Source: Anaeramoeba flamelloides | Lineage: Eukaryota; Metamonada; Anaeramoebidae | Direction of reading: 5' to 3' | Assembly: GCA_027625915.1 (NCBI GenBank) | Contig: JANTQA010000057.1 | Location: 5,394,001 to 5,458,000, forward strand | DNA length: 64,000 bases | Part shown: in pieces, positions 12,902 to 25,707 of the stretch | Layout: each line of letters starts with the position of its first letter | Position numbering within the stretch: position 1 is the first letter of the stretch | Program-made: the position numbers and the translations under genes | The notes under the pieces: model-generated | Seen by the model: only the letters and a program-made list of their open reading frames with translations | What the model was told of the DNA's origin: nothing | Database searches by the model: none

Positions 12902-15900
12902 ATGACAACACTAAAAACTTCATTAGGGATCTCAAAAGCTGACCCTGAACTTCTTTTTGAAGTATTTTTCTTTTTTTTCACTTTCAAATAACAAAAAATT
13001 AATTCGACTATTTATTTTGTTAAGATCTAAATAAAATTTTTATTGTTTTTGGGATCAAATATTTGATTTTCCAAAAATACAACATTACAAACTTCTCTTT
13101 TTTAATAAAAATTGGTCAAATAATATAACCAAAAAAAAATAATAAAAAAAAAAGTTAATTGAAGAACGAGGAAAAGGTAGTTATGGATCTGTATATAAAG
13201 CACGGCAAAAAGCCACGGGTGAAATAGTTGCAATAAAAATGATATCTTTAGAGGAAGATGAGGGCCTTGACGATATCAAGATCGAAATTGAAATTCTTAA
13301 GAAGTGTAAACACAAAAATATTGTCAAGTATATTGGTACATATTTTAAAAAAGATACTCTTTGGGTAAGATTTCCACAGACAAGAAATCTTTTTTTGTTT
13401 ACTTTATTTTAATTTTTCATTTTGTTTGAAAAATATCAATAATTGTGGTTTGATCTGATAATAACAACAAATGATTGAACTAAAAAAATAGATTGTAATG
13501 GAATATTGTGGAGCTGGAAGTGTAAGTGATCTTTGCCAGATTTTAGAAAAGGGGCTGAGCGAACAACAAATTGCCGCAATAATGTATGGATCACTTCAGG
13601 GGCTTAACTATTTCCACTCAAATCGAAAAATCCATCGTGATATTAAAGGAGGAAATATACTTTTAAATGATAAAGGTGAAGTTAAATTAGCAGATTTTGG
13701 TGTTTCTGCACAATTATCAAAAACAATGTCACAAAGAAACACTTTTATTGGAACGGTAATTCTTTTTACAATTCAATAATTATCTTTTTTGATTTTTGTC
13801 CTTTGAAAATTAAAATAAAAAAAAAAATAAAAAATTTGAAATATTATCTAAAATTATATAAAATGTATAAACCTAAAGCCATATTGGATGGCGCCTGAAG
13901 TTATCCGAGATTCACAAAAGTATGACATAAGAGCAGACATTTGGAGTTTAGGAATTACCGCAATTGAACTTGCAGAGATTTTACCCCCTCGACATGAGAT
14001 ACACCCAATGAGAGTTCTATTTATTATCCCAAAAAAAGAGCCACCTAAATTAAAAAACTCTAGAAAATTTTCAAAAGAATTTAATGATTTTATTTCAAAA
14101 TGTTTGGTAAAGGATTACGAAAAAAGACAAAATGCTAAACAACTTCTGAAAGTAAATACACAACCCCTCCATCCTTTATTTTTCTTTTCTTTTTCCTTTT
14201 TGTTTTGTTTTTCTATTTGTAAAACTAAAAAAACAACAAACAAACTCCATCTCAAAATCATTGGTCCATTAAAACTCAAATTTTGAAAACAAATATTTTT
14301 TACAATTGAAGTTATCTATTTTTATAAAAAAATTACTATTTTAATATTCAGTTCTATACACTAGAAATTATTGTTGTTTTTCATCTAAAAGGAAAATAAA
14401 AAAAAGTAAAAAAAAAAAAATAAAAAAAATTGGGTCATTTTTATGAAATTTAGTTGATTTTTATGAATACCTTTGAAACAAAATATTAAAATAGGTTGAA
14501 TTAAGATCAAAAAATCAATATACTTGAAAAAAAAAATCCTCAAATTTTCTGAAAAAATATAATTTAGATGAATAAAGTGGAAATCTTTTTTTCCCAAATA
14601 ATTAATTTGTTATGGATTCAATTTTTATTTATTAATAATCTTTGAATAATAAATGTGAAAAAATTTTCCTTCATTTTTAATTTTCATTATCAAATAAGTC
14701 TAAGTCATCAATTACAACCTACTTCTTTTGAAAACTCGGTTTGTAAAAGAAAAATAAAGAAAAGCAAGTTAAAAACTTTTTCACTTTATAAGGAAAATAC
14801 CAAAAATATAAATAAATCATAGAATATTCAAAACCAATTAACACTAAAGCAAATATTTACTTTTCTGTGATCTATCTCATTCAAAGAAGAAAATCATATT
14901 GGGTACTGTCATTTTACTATTAAGAAGTGAAAAGTTTTATTTCAATTTTGCAAAGTATTTCTCTAATTATTCGACAAAGTCCAAAGATCTTCAGAAAACT
15001 ATTTGGAATATGAAAATTTGATAGATCTCGGATTTAGCCCCCTTATTGAAATTTTTGATAAAATTTTCAATTTATTCACTTGTATTTAAGAATAATCTTA
15101 AAGGGTTTAAAAGTCAAGACTTGATCACTTGATTAGTGGGAAATTATAACTTTGCAAATATAAAAGAAAAAAAACTAATAGGAATGACTACTCTATAACA
15201 ACAAGGAAAAAATTTAAAATATATTATTAGTGATATTATCTACTTACAAATTTTGTATATACCACGTGTCAAAAAATTCTCATCAACTAAGAAACCCAAA
15301 AAAGAATAATTTTTTCTCTGAGATCAATTTTTTTTGTCACCAATTTTTCTGAAAAAGAAATCTTATAAATTCATTTTATTTTTTTTCACATTATAACAAT
15401 TATTTTACCTCATTTATTGCCATGCCAATCATTATTATACTATAACAACTCTTTATTGTTAGGAATATTATTATAAAATTTCATTTTCTTTTTTTGAGAT
15501 AATTCTTTTGATTAAACAAATAATTGATTTATTCAACTAATTGGAAAATCTCTGTATTTTTTAAGAAAAATAGTTATAATAATTTAAGTTTTAAAATTAT
15601 TTACAAATTTCACTTCGAAATTGTTTTTTTTGTTATAAGATTAAAATATGATTTTTCAAAATAAAATTTTCTTGAAGATATTTGGGAATTAGTTAATTTT
15701 ATCTTTCAAAATTCAAAATCATTTTTTTTCTGCCAAAAATGATTTAAATTGTTATAAGGATTCTTGTGAATAAGACCAAACAATTTGTTTAAAAAATTTT
15801 TCAAAATTAAAAATTTGTTTTAAATATTTTTTAATTTTCAGAAAACAAGAAAACTACTTTTTTAAAACCTTAAAGAAAAAACAAATCCTTTGCTAATAAA

Positions 15901-17258
15901 TCTCGATCCAATTGAGAAAATGTAGTTAGGATTCAATCAAATATTCATTGATTAAATCACTTATATTTCAATTCAATTTTATAGGCTGATATTTGTATTG
16001 AAATATTAATCAAAGAAAAAGAAACCAAATAAAAAATTTGCTTTCGAAAACAATACTTTCCATCATAAAACGAAAAATATTTTAAACCATTTTTTAATAA
16101 TTAAAATAATTGTTAATAAAAATAATAGGTTTTTTTTGTTCTTTTAATATCAAAAACAAGTGAATTTAGATTTCAAAAAAGAGATACTCAAATTAATAAA
16201 AGGTTTAAATGAGGTGAACTCAACCATTTCATAAGTCGAAAAAGAAATTACAAAAAATTTTTTTTTCAACAAACTGATTCAATTTTTTTTTAATACATTA
16301 ATTCTATTGTTTGGCTGTATATTTTATAATACTTTTATTATATTTTTTTAATAAACTTAATTTTTTATAAATTTAATTATTTTTAATAGCATTCCTTTAT
16401 ACAAAAAGGAAGAAAATTTTTTAAAAATAATATTTTATTTGATTTAGTTGAAGATGTCAATCTATTAATTAAAGAAAGAGGATATAGATTTGCTGAAGAT
16501 TCCGAGTCCGAGTCAGGAGTAATTAATTATTTCTTAATTATTTAATTTTTATTTTAATTTGTTGTTTTTATTGAATAAAATTTGTAAAAAATTACCAACT
16601 TTTTATGAATAATAACAACCATAAATTGTTAATAAAAATAAACCAAAAAATAATAACAAATAAAAACATTTTTAATATAATTCATGAACTGAAATTATTT
16701 TTTATTGCTCACAATTAGAGTGAATCAAGTGAAACTTCTTCTTCTGATAGTTCTACTTCTGAAACAAGCTCTGAAGACGAAGAGAAATCAAGCATCGTTT
16801 TAACATCGAACCCAACAAAAAAAACATGGGATGAAAATTTACCAAAAAAAAGATCTGAATCTAAATCCAAAATAAAAAAAAGTACTGACAAGATCAAAGA
16901 AGATCTCAAAGATTCAGGCCTTAATGCAAAAATAGATTTTTTGAAAAAAAAAAATTCCGTAATCCAAATACCTTTATTAAGTTTATCATCATTCACTAGT
17001 GATGCTTTAATAGTGGATGGAGATGAAAACAAAGATACAAAAGATCTAGAATATTATAAAATACTAGACTCGATTGGAGGAGAAGTTGTGGATTATGAAG
17101 AATCCTTAATTAGCCCAACCGTAAATAACTTGCTCCAAATTCTTGGATATTACACCGTAATGGCTCAAAATATGATGCAAGTTGCAACTGAAAATGAAAA
17201 AACAACTAAATTAATTGAAGAATTTACATATACAACAAAAACGATTCTTAAATTTTAA
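12902..17258 (+). CDS. STE20/MST-type Ser/Thr protein kinase
   Basis: Germinal-centre (MST/Hippo-like) STE20 kinase. Six exons, all phase 0: 12902-12961, 13155-13364, 13492-13755, 13879-14151, 16390-16518 and 16719-17258, giving about 491 aa, close to human MST1/2. The kinase domain fills residues 19 to about 280: glycine loop GKGSYGS (26-32), Lys48 in VAIKM, catalytic loop HRDIKGGN with Asp140, DFG at 158-160, and the group signature [11 protein letters not shown] spanning the exon 3/4 junction. Exon 5 carries an acidic Ser/Glu run continued in exon 6, then a basic linker and a predicted helical C-terminus. I do not see a clear SARAH dimerisation domain where MST kinases have one. The small first exon (PELLFE before the domain) matches the run-in of MST kinases. 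The 3' splice site of intron 1 is unusually A-rich. Intron 4 is about 2.2 kb. The product should be cytosolic; substrates are unknown. Confidence 0.88.
14152..16389 (+). other. Long intron 4 of the STE20 kinase gene
   Basis: A 2.2-kb intron, donor GTAAAT and acceptor TTTTAATAG. The content is plain A/T-rich DNA. Unlike other long introns here I could not find clear TIRs in it; an old eroded insertion is possible. Confidence 0.7.
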
Positions 17259-17574
17259 AACAAAAAGAGAAATTATTTTTATTTTATTTTTTTTTTTTGA
17301 TTATTTTGTTTTTTTTTTATTATTTATTGATCTACCACTTTTTTTTTACTAAATTTCATTATTTAATTTAAAAAATAAAAAAAAATTAAAAGTTAATACT
17401 CTTCATTTAGTGAATTTTTCTTGACTATTACAACCCCTAAATACTATTAACTAATATAGATAATTTTTTGTTGTAAGAGGAAATTAATTTCTTCCCTTCA
17501 AAATAAAAAAAATATTACAGATAATTTTAAAAATAAGGATTCTTATTAAAAAAAGTAAAAATATGATCAAATTT

Positions 17575-18110
17575 AATTAAACTAAATTTCATAATAAATG
17601 GTCCATGTTACATTTGAATTTTGAATTGCATTTGTATCATTTGGTAGTTTTTCCTCTCACAATGAAAAGTTTGCAAATAAATCATTTTTTCTCTTTTTTA
17701 TTTTTTAGATAGTGTTTTGTTAAAATGAAAAATGAAAATGAAAAATTGGAAAGAAGTAACAGATGAAATAATGGAAAAATAGGTTTCAAATATAAAAAAG
17801 AGATTAGATTTAGTTATTCAAATGGAAGGAGAATCAATAAATGGGTTTTACTAATTTTTTAAATTTTCTATTTTTCATGAAATGCTTATTTCAAAATAAA
17901 TGTCCCAATTTTTTTTAACTGTTTTTTTTATTGCTTTTTCTTTTATTTTTAGACAAAAAATAAATATTTCCAGTGGATAGAACTAAATATTAAAATCGAA
18001 ATTTTTATATTATAATAGATAACTTCAATTATTATAAAATTTTCTTTAAAATTTGATTTTTAATGGGCCAATGATTTTGAAAGGGATTTTATATTAGTTC
18101 AGTTCTATAT
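17575..18110. repeat. Dispersed repeat K, copy 1
   Basis: Its two ends match 28825-29070: both start TAAACTAAATTTCATAATAAATGG, and both share the block TAGATAACTTCAATT followed shortly by AAAATTTGATTTTTAATG. This copy is about 290 bp longer in the middle. No coding content; class unknown. Confidence 0.6.
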
Positions 18111-18589
18111 AAACTATGACACTAAAAATTTGTAAAATGGTTTTTTCCCTTAACCTCAAAAAAGGTAAAAAAATAATTTAAAAAAAGATAACATTTTCAA
18201 TTTATTTGAAATTTTTGAAAGTTATCAAAAAGAAAAATATTTGTTCGACTTTCAAAAAACTGAAACTTTTTTTATGAAAATCAAAAATTGTAAAGTTGGA
18301 TAAATTACATGTTTATAAAGTTATAATTTTAAATTGTAAAAACTTTTAAATGGAAAGTTGTTGAATTTTGATCTTTAATAAAATTCAAGAATAATTTCCA
18401 AAAAATTAAAGTATTGTCAAGTTAAAAATGCTGACTAGAATTTTTATTTTGTTATTGTCATTCAATTTTAAAAAGATCCTTTATTTTTTTACTCTAACAC
18501 TTATTAGAATAAATAACAAAAAAAAAACATATTTTTAAATTAAATTCTACTTTGTAAAAAATAAAGTAAGGTATTTCAAAAAAAGTGGG

Positions 18590-19165
18590 ACATTTTTTTT
18601 TACATTTCATAAAAAATCATCTTTGTTAGTGAAAGTCTTCATCGATAGATATTACCAAGTTAAGTCAATAGTAATACCGATTGAATAAATGGCTAAGGTG
18701 TTTATTTAAAAAGATGTTGGATGAAATGAATTCCAAAAAAAGAAAAAAAAAATCGCACTTTTTTTTGTGAAAACAATGAACGACAAATTTCAATAATAAA
18801 CTAAAAATATGGAAAGGTTACAAATGATTTTTTAAACAATAAAATGTAGTTAGATATGTTTTAAATTCTATTTGAAAATTTGTTGAAATTAAACAAGTTA
18901 TGAAAAGGTTTTTTTCAATAAAAAAGAAAATAATTAACCTAAATTTTCACGCCTAAAAAATATCAGATAAAATAGAGATCAGGAAAATTTAATATCTTTT
19001 ATTTATGTAATACAATACTAAAAAACAAATTGAATTATTATCAAGAATCTATTAATGATGGTTAATGATTTTGGATGTTTAAATACTTTTTTGAAGATTG
19101 AATTTAATAGATATATTTTAAAATAAATTTGCCCCACTTTATTGGAAATAGCTTATACTGTCATT
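18590..19165. repeat. Dispersed repeat I, copy 1
   Basis: Aligns at moderate identity with 22995-23600: both carry AAATGATTT(T/C)TTAAACAA(T/C)AAAAT, a TAAAATAGAGAT/TAAAATTGAGAT block and an AAAAACAAATTG block in the same order. The left end reads GTGGGACATTTTTTTT and a mate ATGGGACACAAAAAAA lies near 19187, so it may be a mariner-like relic. No open frame. Confidence 0.55.
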
Positions 19166-19349
19166 TTCTAAACTCAATTCCAAAAAATGGGACACAAAAA
19201 AAAATTACATTAATAAAAATATACTCCAAAATACATGATATTTGAACATTAAAATAATAAAAAACCAGAAAATATTTAATTAATACTATTTATATATTTT
19301 ATAGTAAATTTAAAATTCAATTCGAAAAATAAAAAAGAAAAAATAAAAA

Positions 19350-20205
19350 AAAGTGTGCCCCTATTTTTGGAACACGGTTACCAAAAAATCCATTTTTATT
19401 GAAAGAAAAATTAATAAAAACTATTAATAGATTCAGCGTGTCTTTTGATAACTAAATCTATTGTTTTAAATATAGAGTTTACTAATTATCTTAGGTTTCC
19501 CAACTCAAAGTATTTCATACATTAGTGAAAATTTTAAAAATTCTTCTTCGTTTTTTGGTTACAATTTTTCAGTTTAGTATCCATAAATTCCCCATTGGAT
19601 TTAAATCTTGTGGAATTGGGGGTCAAGGGTCCAGAACATTAAATCCCCGATTTAAGTAAGTTTGGGTTTTTTTTTGAGGTATGTGGACAAGCTCCATCCT
19701 TTTGGAAAATCCATTTCAACTCACTATATTCTGAATTAGCGAGTTGACTTTCCTTTGATTTTTTTGATAATATCATTAATAATACATTCAGTATTCACAC
19801 TTCCATTAATGATAATAAGGTCTGTTTGTAGGCCATGTGCCCTAGCACGCCATATCATGATTTTTTTTCAAAAAAATTTTTTCTCGATAAAAAAAGAATC
19901 TTTTTTCTTTTTAAGAGAAAAAAAAAAATTTTTTTTTAGTGATCAGAATGAAAACTTTTAAATATCATTTTAAAGTGATTTTGAGATTTTCGAAAAGTTT
20001 TGAAAAAAAAAGAATACAAAAAAAATCAAAAAAATTATTGAAAATCAAAAATCAAAAAATAATGAAAAAAAATGATAAATAATTAACTTTAAAATTATTT
20101 ACATTGATTGTTAATATCTAATGTTTCTATTTAAGAGTCAAATATCACTTTTCTTGGAATTAAATTGATTTTGAAGGTGTGCCCCAATTTTTGGAATTGA
20201 ATTTA
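19350..20205 (-). pseudogene. Decayed Tc1/mariner transposon
   Basis: The minus strand of about 19560-19880 still shows Tc1/mariner transposase motifs, split over frames: MIWRARA and LIIINGSVNTE (the family's VWGxxxxxG and FIxGxxN region), WIFQKDGACPHTS (family WxFQQDxAPCHTS) and PQDLNPMGNLW (family SPDLNPIENLW). Frame changes and stops show that it is dead. Flanking motifs GTGTGCCCCTATTTTTGGAA at 19353 and GTGTGCCCCAATTTTTGGAA near 20180 resemble element tips but lie in the same orientation, so they are probably ends of different copies. Coordinates are approximate. Confidence 0.75.
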
Positions 20206-21028
20206 ATTAAAATAGACTTATTGTTATTTCAGATTATCTTTATTTATCCAATGATTGACTTAATCTTGGGGGAAAAAAACCAAGATCTTCACAAGATCAT
20301 TTTATCATGATAATCTTGAGTTTTATTAATTTCTGTAGTCAAAATAACTGGTGCAAAAAAATTTAATGCGTGTTTCAAAATAAAAAGCGTGTTTTTTTAT
20401 TATAGTTGACCTATATATTAATCAAATTAAGAAAGTGATAACTAACCCTAAAAAATATGGTATTGGTTTCTTCAAGTTATATTATATAAAAAGAAATTCT
20501 AAAAATGGAGGATCAAATTGCAAAATTTATCTCAAAAAATAGAGTAAATTTTTCAAAAAATTTTATCCATAAAAAAAACAAAAAATTTCAAAAAAATTGA
20601 GAATATTATGGAAAATTTTCAACTATTTGCAGTCCTAATTTAAAATTTACTGAAAATAACCAGACCTTTACTTTCAAAATTGATTTGAACTTAGGTATAC
20701 TATTTGGTAGTAGATTGGATGTTGCCTTGGTACAAGAACAAAAAAAAGCACGGATAATATTTTGAAACACGGATTATAGTCTTTGTGCACGCTTTATTTT
20801 GATCACTGTTGGATCTCTTTATTTTTGAGCCTTTGAGAATAACTTTATTTTTTTTTAATTTGAAAATAATAGTAGAAATAAATTCGAATCATTTTAAACT
20901 TTTGAAATAATAGATTAAGAAAACCATATACCGATACTGGAAATAAATTTCAACCTTAATTATCTCAAAAAAAGAAAAAATTAAAATTCTTGATCAAAAT
21001 TCATTTTTTCTTCAATTGTTTGAAACTT
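20206..21028. other. Spacer upstream of the membralin-like gene
   Basis: A/T-rich spacer of about 0.8 kb. CGTGTTTCAAAATAAAAAGCGTG near 20368 and AAAAAGCACGG to GAAACACGG near 20745-20773 form a loose inverted pair that may be another eroded element. No gene seen. Confidence 0.4.
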
Positions 21029-22912
21029 ATGGATGAACAACTAACAGAAAACACACAAATACACACCCACCCTGACAAGGTTTTTTGTTTGTACCACGCC
21101 ATCTTAACAAGACGATTTTCAGGAAAGTTTGCATACATTTCGATCCAAATTTTGGGGTTTCTAATGCTCATCTTTTCTATTTTAAGTATTGTAGCTGGTG
21201 TAACCTTACATTTAGAATTCTTGGGTTTGAAAGGGGGCAACACTACTTTGAATTGTCTGGGACAAAATAATTTTGATCAAATAACAAATTTTGATCGAGC
21301 AGATATGATCACAATATCGTTTGCCAAAACCCCAACTAGCAATACAAAGAATATATACCATTCTTCATTTTTCACAGATCCATTTTTTTATTTCCCACTT
21401 CCAATCAAGAAACATAGAAAGAAATCGTTAACAAGCACCTTTATCGAGATAATCAAAAAGTATCCGAAGGAACACCCTCTCTTGAACAGAATCCTCCTTG
21501 AAGTGAACAAAATCCCAAATGCAAAGAACATAATCATACCGGATAAGGAAGGTGAGCCACCCGAATTAGAACAAGACTTTTCATTAATCTATTTAAATGG
21601 GGTGTGTCCTGTTACATGGAATTCGACGTTTGAAAAGGAATTTTTGAAAACACATTTTACTCAGGGTAACGAAACACATTGGGACTGGACAAAAGCAAAA
21701 ATCCTTTTTATTAAAAAAATACAAGTAAAGAATGAAAAAAAGACAAGCCCTACAAACAACATCTTTGTGGTTAACCCTAATTCGGATTCGAATATCATGA
21801 ATAGAATCAACAATAAAGTGAATATTCAAAAGGGGCAAATTGGATCCAATCCAAAACTCGAATTTTCCTTTTCCTACCTCTTTTCAGATCTTTTTGTGAA
21901 ATTGATTCAAAAATTGTCCTCAGCAAAGAAAAGTGATTCAAAAACGAACAGCCACTTAGCAAAGGCAACACAGTATCTGTATGTAAAGGAATTAGGCTAT
22001 TTATTTTTAGAAGACTCGACCCAGAAGAGGATAAATTTAACTGTAGTCAACTTCACAATCTCAAACGATGCAAATTGCATGCTAGGCCTAGGCTTTGATT
22101 CAATATGGGCAAGATATTTATTACACAGACCAATCATTGCCAACAGTTTTAGGGTGTATTTCAATTCGAAAGGCTTTTTCCGATTTGTTGGATCCATGGA
22201 AAAGCCATTCCAACTATCAAATGCCGAATTGCCAAAGACATTATCAGGGTGGGTAAAGATACTGTTCAAGTCCCTCTTTTTAACCATCGCGCTACCTGGG
22301 ATCGTTGGAATTGTGTCTCGGCAGACAACTTTACCCACTTTACTCAAGATCATTACTTTCTCACTTCCTCTGAATTTTTCTGATCCAAGCCTTGTCAATA
22401 ATAGTGATCTAATAACCAACTTTTCCCCCATCTTCAACATAAGAGAAATCTTTAATTTGAAAAGACTAATTTCTTTACTGATCCTAACAACCCCTTCAAC
22501 TATCATTTATCATTCCGTTGGCGATCGTTTTATTGCAATTTTGTTAATATTTTTGGTTTGGGATTTAGAAATTTATATTTTAGTTTTTGCGAGAAACAAA
22601 TTGTCGCTCAGAATATTATCCATCTCATTTTCTCTGAACTTTTTTTTATTGATCAACTATTTAACGATATTTAACAACATGGGGTTCAACTACATTTTCG
22701 TTTTTGGTACCTATACTTTTCAATTATCAGTAATGTTCTTATTATATGCATATATAGAAATACCCTCAATAAGGGCAGGAAAAATTACTCAAGTACGCCA
22801 AAATAATACTTTGGTTTTTTTGGGAAATATTTTTATGACAAAAGATGAACAAAGAAGATTAACAAATTTGAATTCTTCCGTTGATATCACTTTTGGCCAA
22901 CAACAACACTAA
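21029..22912 (+). CDS. Membralin-like multi-pass membrane protein
   Basis: Intronless gene of 627 aa. The layout matches membralin (TMEM259), an ER membrane protein linked to ER-associated degradation in animals. The N-terminal run-in PDKVFCLYHAILTRRFSGK parallels that family's opening, then one membrane segment at about residues 38-63, and a large lumenal region with N-glycosylation sequons (NTT, NST, NET, NLT, NFT). Next comes a stretch with KELGYLFLED and NCMLGLGFDS, comparable to the YSLEYGFL and QCFGDRF blocks of membralin, then about five hydrophobic segments in the C-terminal 230 residues ending LLYAYIEIPSI, which parallels the family's HHYELPAI end. An in-frame ATG 39 bases upstream would add 13 residues, but the second Met gives the more family-like start. 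Identity is low, so the assignment rests on order of motifs and topology. Confidence 0.75.
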   Translation: MDEQLTENTQIHTHPDKVFCLYHAILTRRFSGKFAYISIQILGFLMLIFSILSIVAGVTLHLEFLGLKGGNTTLNCLGQNNFDQITNFDRADMITISFAKTPTSNTKNIYHSSFFTDPFFYFPLPIKKHRKKSLTSTFIEIIKKYPKEHPLLNRILLEVNKIPNAKNIIIPDKEGEPPELEQDFSLIYLNGVCPVTWNSTFEKEFLKTHFTQGNETHWDWTKAKILFIKKIQVKNEKKTSPTNNIFVVNPNSDSNIMNRINNKVNIQKGQIGSNPKLEFSFSYLFSDLFVKLIQKLSSAKKSDSKTNSHLAKATQYLYVKELGYLFLEDSTQKRINLTVVNFTISNDANCMLGLGFDSIWARYLLHRPIIANSFRVYFNSKGFFRFVGSMEKPFQLSNAELPKTLSGWVKILFKSLFLTIALPGIVGIVSRQTTLPTLLKIITFSLPLNFSDPSLVNNSDLITNFSPIFNIREIFNLKRLISLLILTTPSTIIYHSVGDRFIAILLIFLVWDLEIYILVFARNKLSLRILSISFSLNFFLLINYLTIFNNMGFNYIFVFGTYTFQLSVMFLLYAYIEIPSIRAGKITQVRQNNTLVFLGNIFMTKDEQRRLTNLNSSVDITFGQQQH

Positions 22913-22994
22913 TTTTGGTTGTATTTTTTGTTTTAATTATGTTTTTTAAGAAAAATTTTAATATAATGTATTCCCAAATAAAGGGAGAATAATT

Positions 22995-23600
22995 TTTAAG
23001 ATTGATAAAAAAATCCTCTTTGTCAGTGGATCTATTCGTCAATTGACAATACCAAATTATGAAAAATATTACTACTGAATAAACCAGTATATATTGTACG
23101 TTTTTCAAAAAATTGTGAATATAAATATTTCAAAAAAATGAAGAAAAAAAAAATAGGACTTTTTTTTTCAAAAAATTAGAGACTACCAAATTCAATAAGA
23201 AAATTGATAATAAGGATAAGGACAAAAATGATTTCTTAAACAACAAAATACAGTTATAAAATTTACATTCTATTGGAAATTTTATTGAGATTGAACCTCT
23301 GTGGAAAAATTTTTTTAAAATCAAAAAGAGAAAAATAATTATACAATTTCAGTACTATAAAATAATATCATATAAAATTGAGATAAGAAACTTTGAATCT
23401 CTTTACTTTATATAATATCTTACAACTATAAAAAAACAAATTGGGGGGATTGGAAATGATTTTTTTTTTTTTACCAATATTTAAAAATTATTGGTATTTA
23501 AATAGTAACAGATGGATTGAGTTACATAAATGAATTTTAAAATAATTTTTCCCTGTTTTTTTTTTTTTTTTTTTTTTATATAATAGCTTATATGTATATG
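22995..23600. repeat. Dispersed repeat I, copy 2
   Basis: Diverged copy of 18590-19165, starting about 80 bp after the membralin-like stop codon. Shared blocks are in the same order and orientation. No coding content. Confidence 0.55.
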
Positions 23601-25509
23601 TCCCTACGACCCAAAAAACACTAAAAATTGAAAATTGATCAAATACCTTTCATTAAAAAAATTAGAAAAATTAAATGAAAAAATTAAAATAAATATGGTT
23701 TCCATTTAACTTTTTCTTGAAAACATTTTTTGCCTAAATGATTGAATTCAAACTTGAAATTATGTATATTTTTAGATTCACTATCTTTTTTTAACTCATT
23801 TACTAAAACAAATTCTAAATTATGGGAATTTTATTTTCACAATAGGGACTAATTTGGTCTTAAAATGTTTTTTTATTTTTAAATGGTAAAATTAGAAAAA
23901 AGTTATTTACAAAAGATAAACCCTTTGGTAAAGATCTTCTAATTTAATATATTAACTTATTCTTTGATTTCAAATTTTCTCAACCCCAATTTTAAAAAAA
24001 AAAAATAAAAAAGAGCATAGTAATTTCAAAAAATATTTTCCGTATTCAAAAGTTGAGATTGTTTTGATTCTCAAAAAAATTATCCAAGTGATTAATAGAA
24101 TTTAGTTATAAAGCTAGATTTTGAAAAATATTAATCAGAAACAAAGAGTGCTTTTTAATATTAAATATATATATATATATATATATATAATTTTAAAGAA
24201 TGAACACAGGAATAATCCTTCTGAAAGTCAATACAAATAAATTTTAAAAAAAATCTTCAAAAATTTTTAATTCAATTTCGTTTTTTTAATAAATTATTAT
24301 AACATATTATGAATTTGATTTGAAAAAATTATTTTATTGGTTAAAATGGAAAGATTGTTTATTTTGAAAGACTTTTTATATTTATTTTTTTATGGGGATT
24401 ATTATTTTTGACTATTTTTGATCAAATTTTTTTTTTTTTTTTTTTTCAAATTTTTTTTCCAAATTATTTTTACAAAAATTGTCATTAAACCAAGCCAAAA
24501 TAAACAATAAACTTTTAAAGATTAAGTATAAAAGGTTAAAATATATAATGGAAAAAATAAACTCCAAATAGTTTAATTTATAGAAAAAGAAAATATGAGT
24601 AAAAATTTCAATCACAATTCATAATTAAAAATTCAGAGAAAATATCATGGGTTTTACCTTCAAAAATAATTTGAAACTAGATATAGAATTTTATTGTGAA
24701 TTACTTGTTACATTGAAACAAGAAGAAGACAAAAAGACTTGGATTTTCTATTAAAACAAAGGTTTTAGTTGTTGTCTTTAGGTTATTTTCATCCTAGATT
24801 TTTGATTTTTTTTACAAAAGATTAAAGAAATTGTTCCAAACTTATTTTTTTGATCAAGGAGTGATTTTAATTCTGTTAATTATATAACAAAAGAGCAAAA
24901 TTTTCATTTCTTTTTGAAATAAAAAAAAAAAAAAAGCAGATGTATTTATGAAATTAAGGGCCTGAAAAAAAAAAAAAAAAAAAAAAAAAAGAATTGAAAA
25001 AATTCAAATCACAAAATCATCTATTTATATCTGTTGGTTTTCCTCCATAGGGGAGAATATTCGTAATATTTCTCATTTTTCCTCAATATTTATTAAAATT
25101 AATAATTGAGTAAAAGTGTCTGAAAAATAACTTCAATAGACTTTAAGTAAGTTATCTCATCACATTTTTCTATATTTTCCATTTTACAAAAAAAAAAAAT
25201 CTTAAAGATTAGTAATATTTTCAATCGTCTTCAACTCTGTGAAAATATGTATTGTATTTTTCCACAATATATAAACTTCCGCGCAATACAAATTTATTTA
25301 TTTTTTTTCATTTTCAAAGGGGATAATATTGAAAAACAAAAAGAAGATAGCCGATACTAATTAAATGCTAGAAATCGAAAATAGAAATTATTACTTAACC
25401 AAAATTTGTCTGGTTAAATAATTGAATATTGGTTTGAGATTTGCAAATATTTGGGAAAGGTGAATTAATATTTTGTTCAATTTATTTTTTAACCAAGAGA
25501 AGAATCCGA
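23601..25509. other. AT-rich spacer with simple repeats
   Basis: Contains an alternating TA run near 24166-24189, poly-T at 24428-24445 and poly-A at 24967-24990. No open frame with coding-like composition and no clear TIR. Confidence 0.5.
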
Positions 25510-25707
25510 TACAGTCCGTTCCACTTTTAAGGCACAAAATTTCAACATAATTTAATAGAAAAAAATCTCAAATTAAGGCACAAAATTCAAATTCTAGTAA
25601 AATAATTTATGGAAAAAAAAATTCCCAAAAAATTTGCTTTAATTTGAGATTTTTTTTTGCCTTATATTTCCTTGAAAGTTTGTGCCTTAAAAGTGGAACT
25701 GACTATT
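25510..25707. mobile_element. Mariner-like miniature element, family E, copy 2
   Basis: TA, then CAGTCCGTTCCACTTTTAAG at the left, and the complement CTTAAAAGTGGAACTGAC then TA at the right. It matches the 10724-10923 copy over its whole length, including the inner AAAATCTCAAATTAAGGCAC arm. The hairpin is preserved. Confidence 0.85.

Noticed and set aside
16715-17032. Minus-strand 105-codon frame
   Set aside because: Shadow of exon 6 of the STE20 kinase, which joins in frame to the kinase domain.
21997-22506. Minus-strand 169-codon frame
   Set aside because: Lies entirely within the membralin-like gene, whose plus-strand frame has family motifs; no motif in the antisense frame.
24166-24189. 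TA run as an origin or regulatory site
   Set aside because: Alternating TA runs also occur near 31231, 46237, 51113 and 62470, so they are ordinary microsatellites in this genome.
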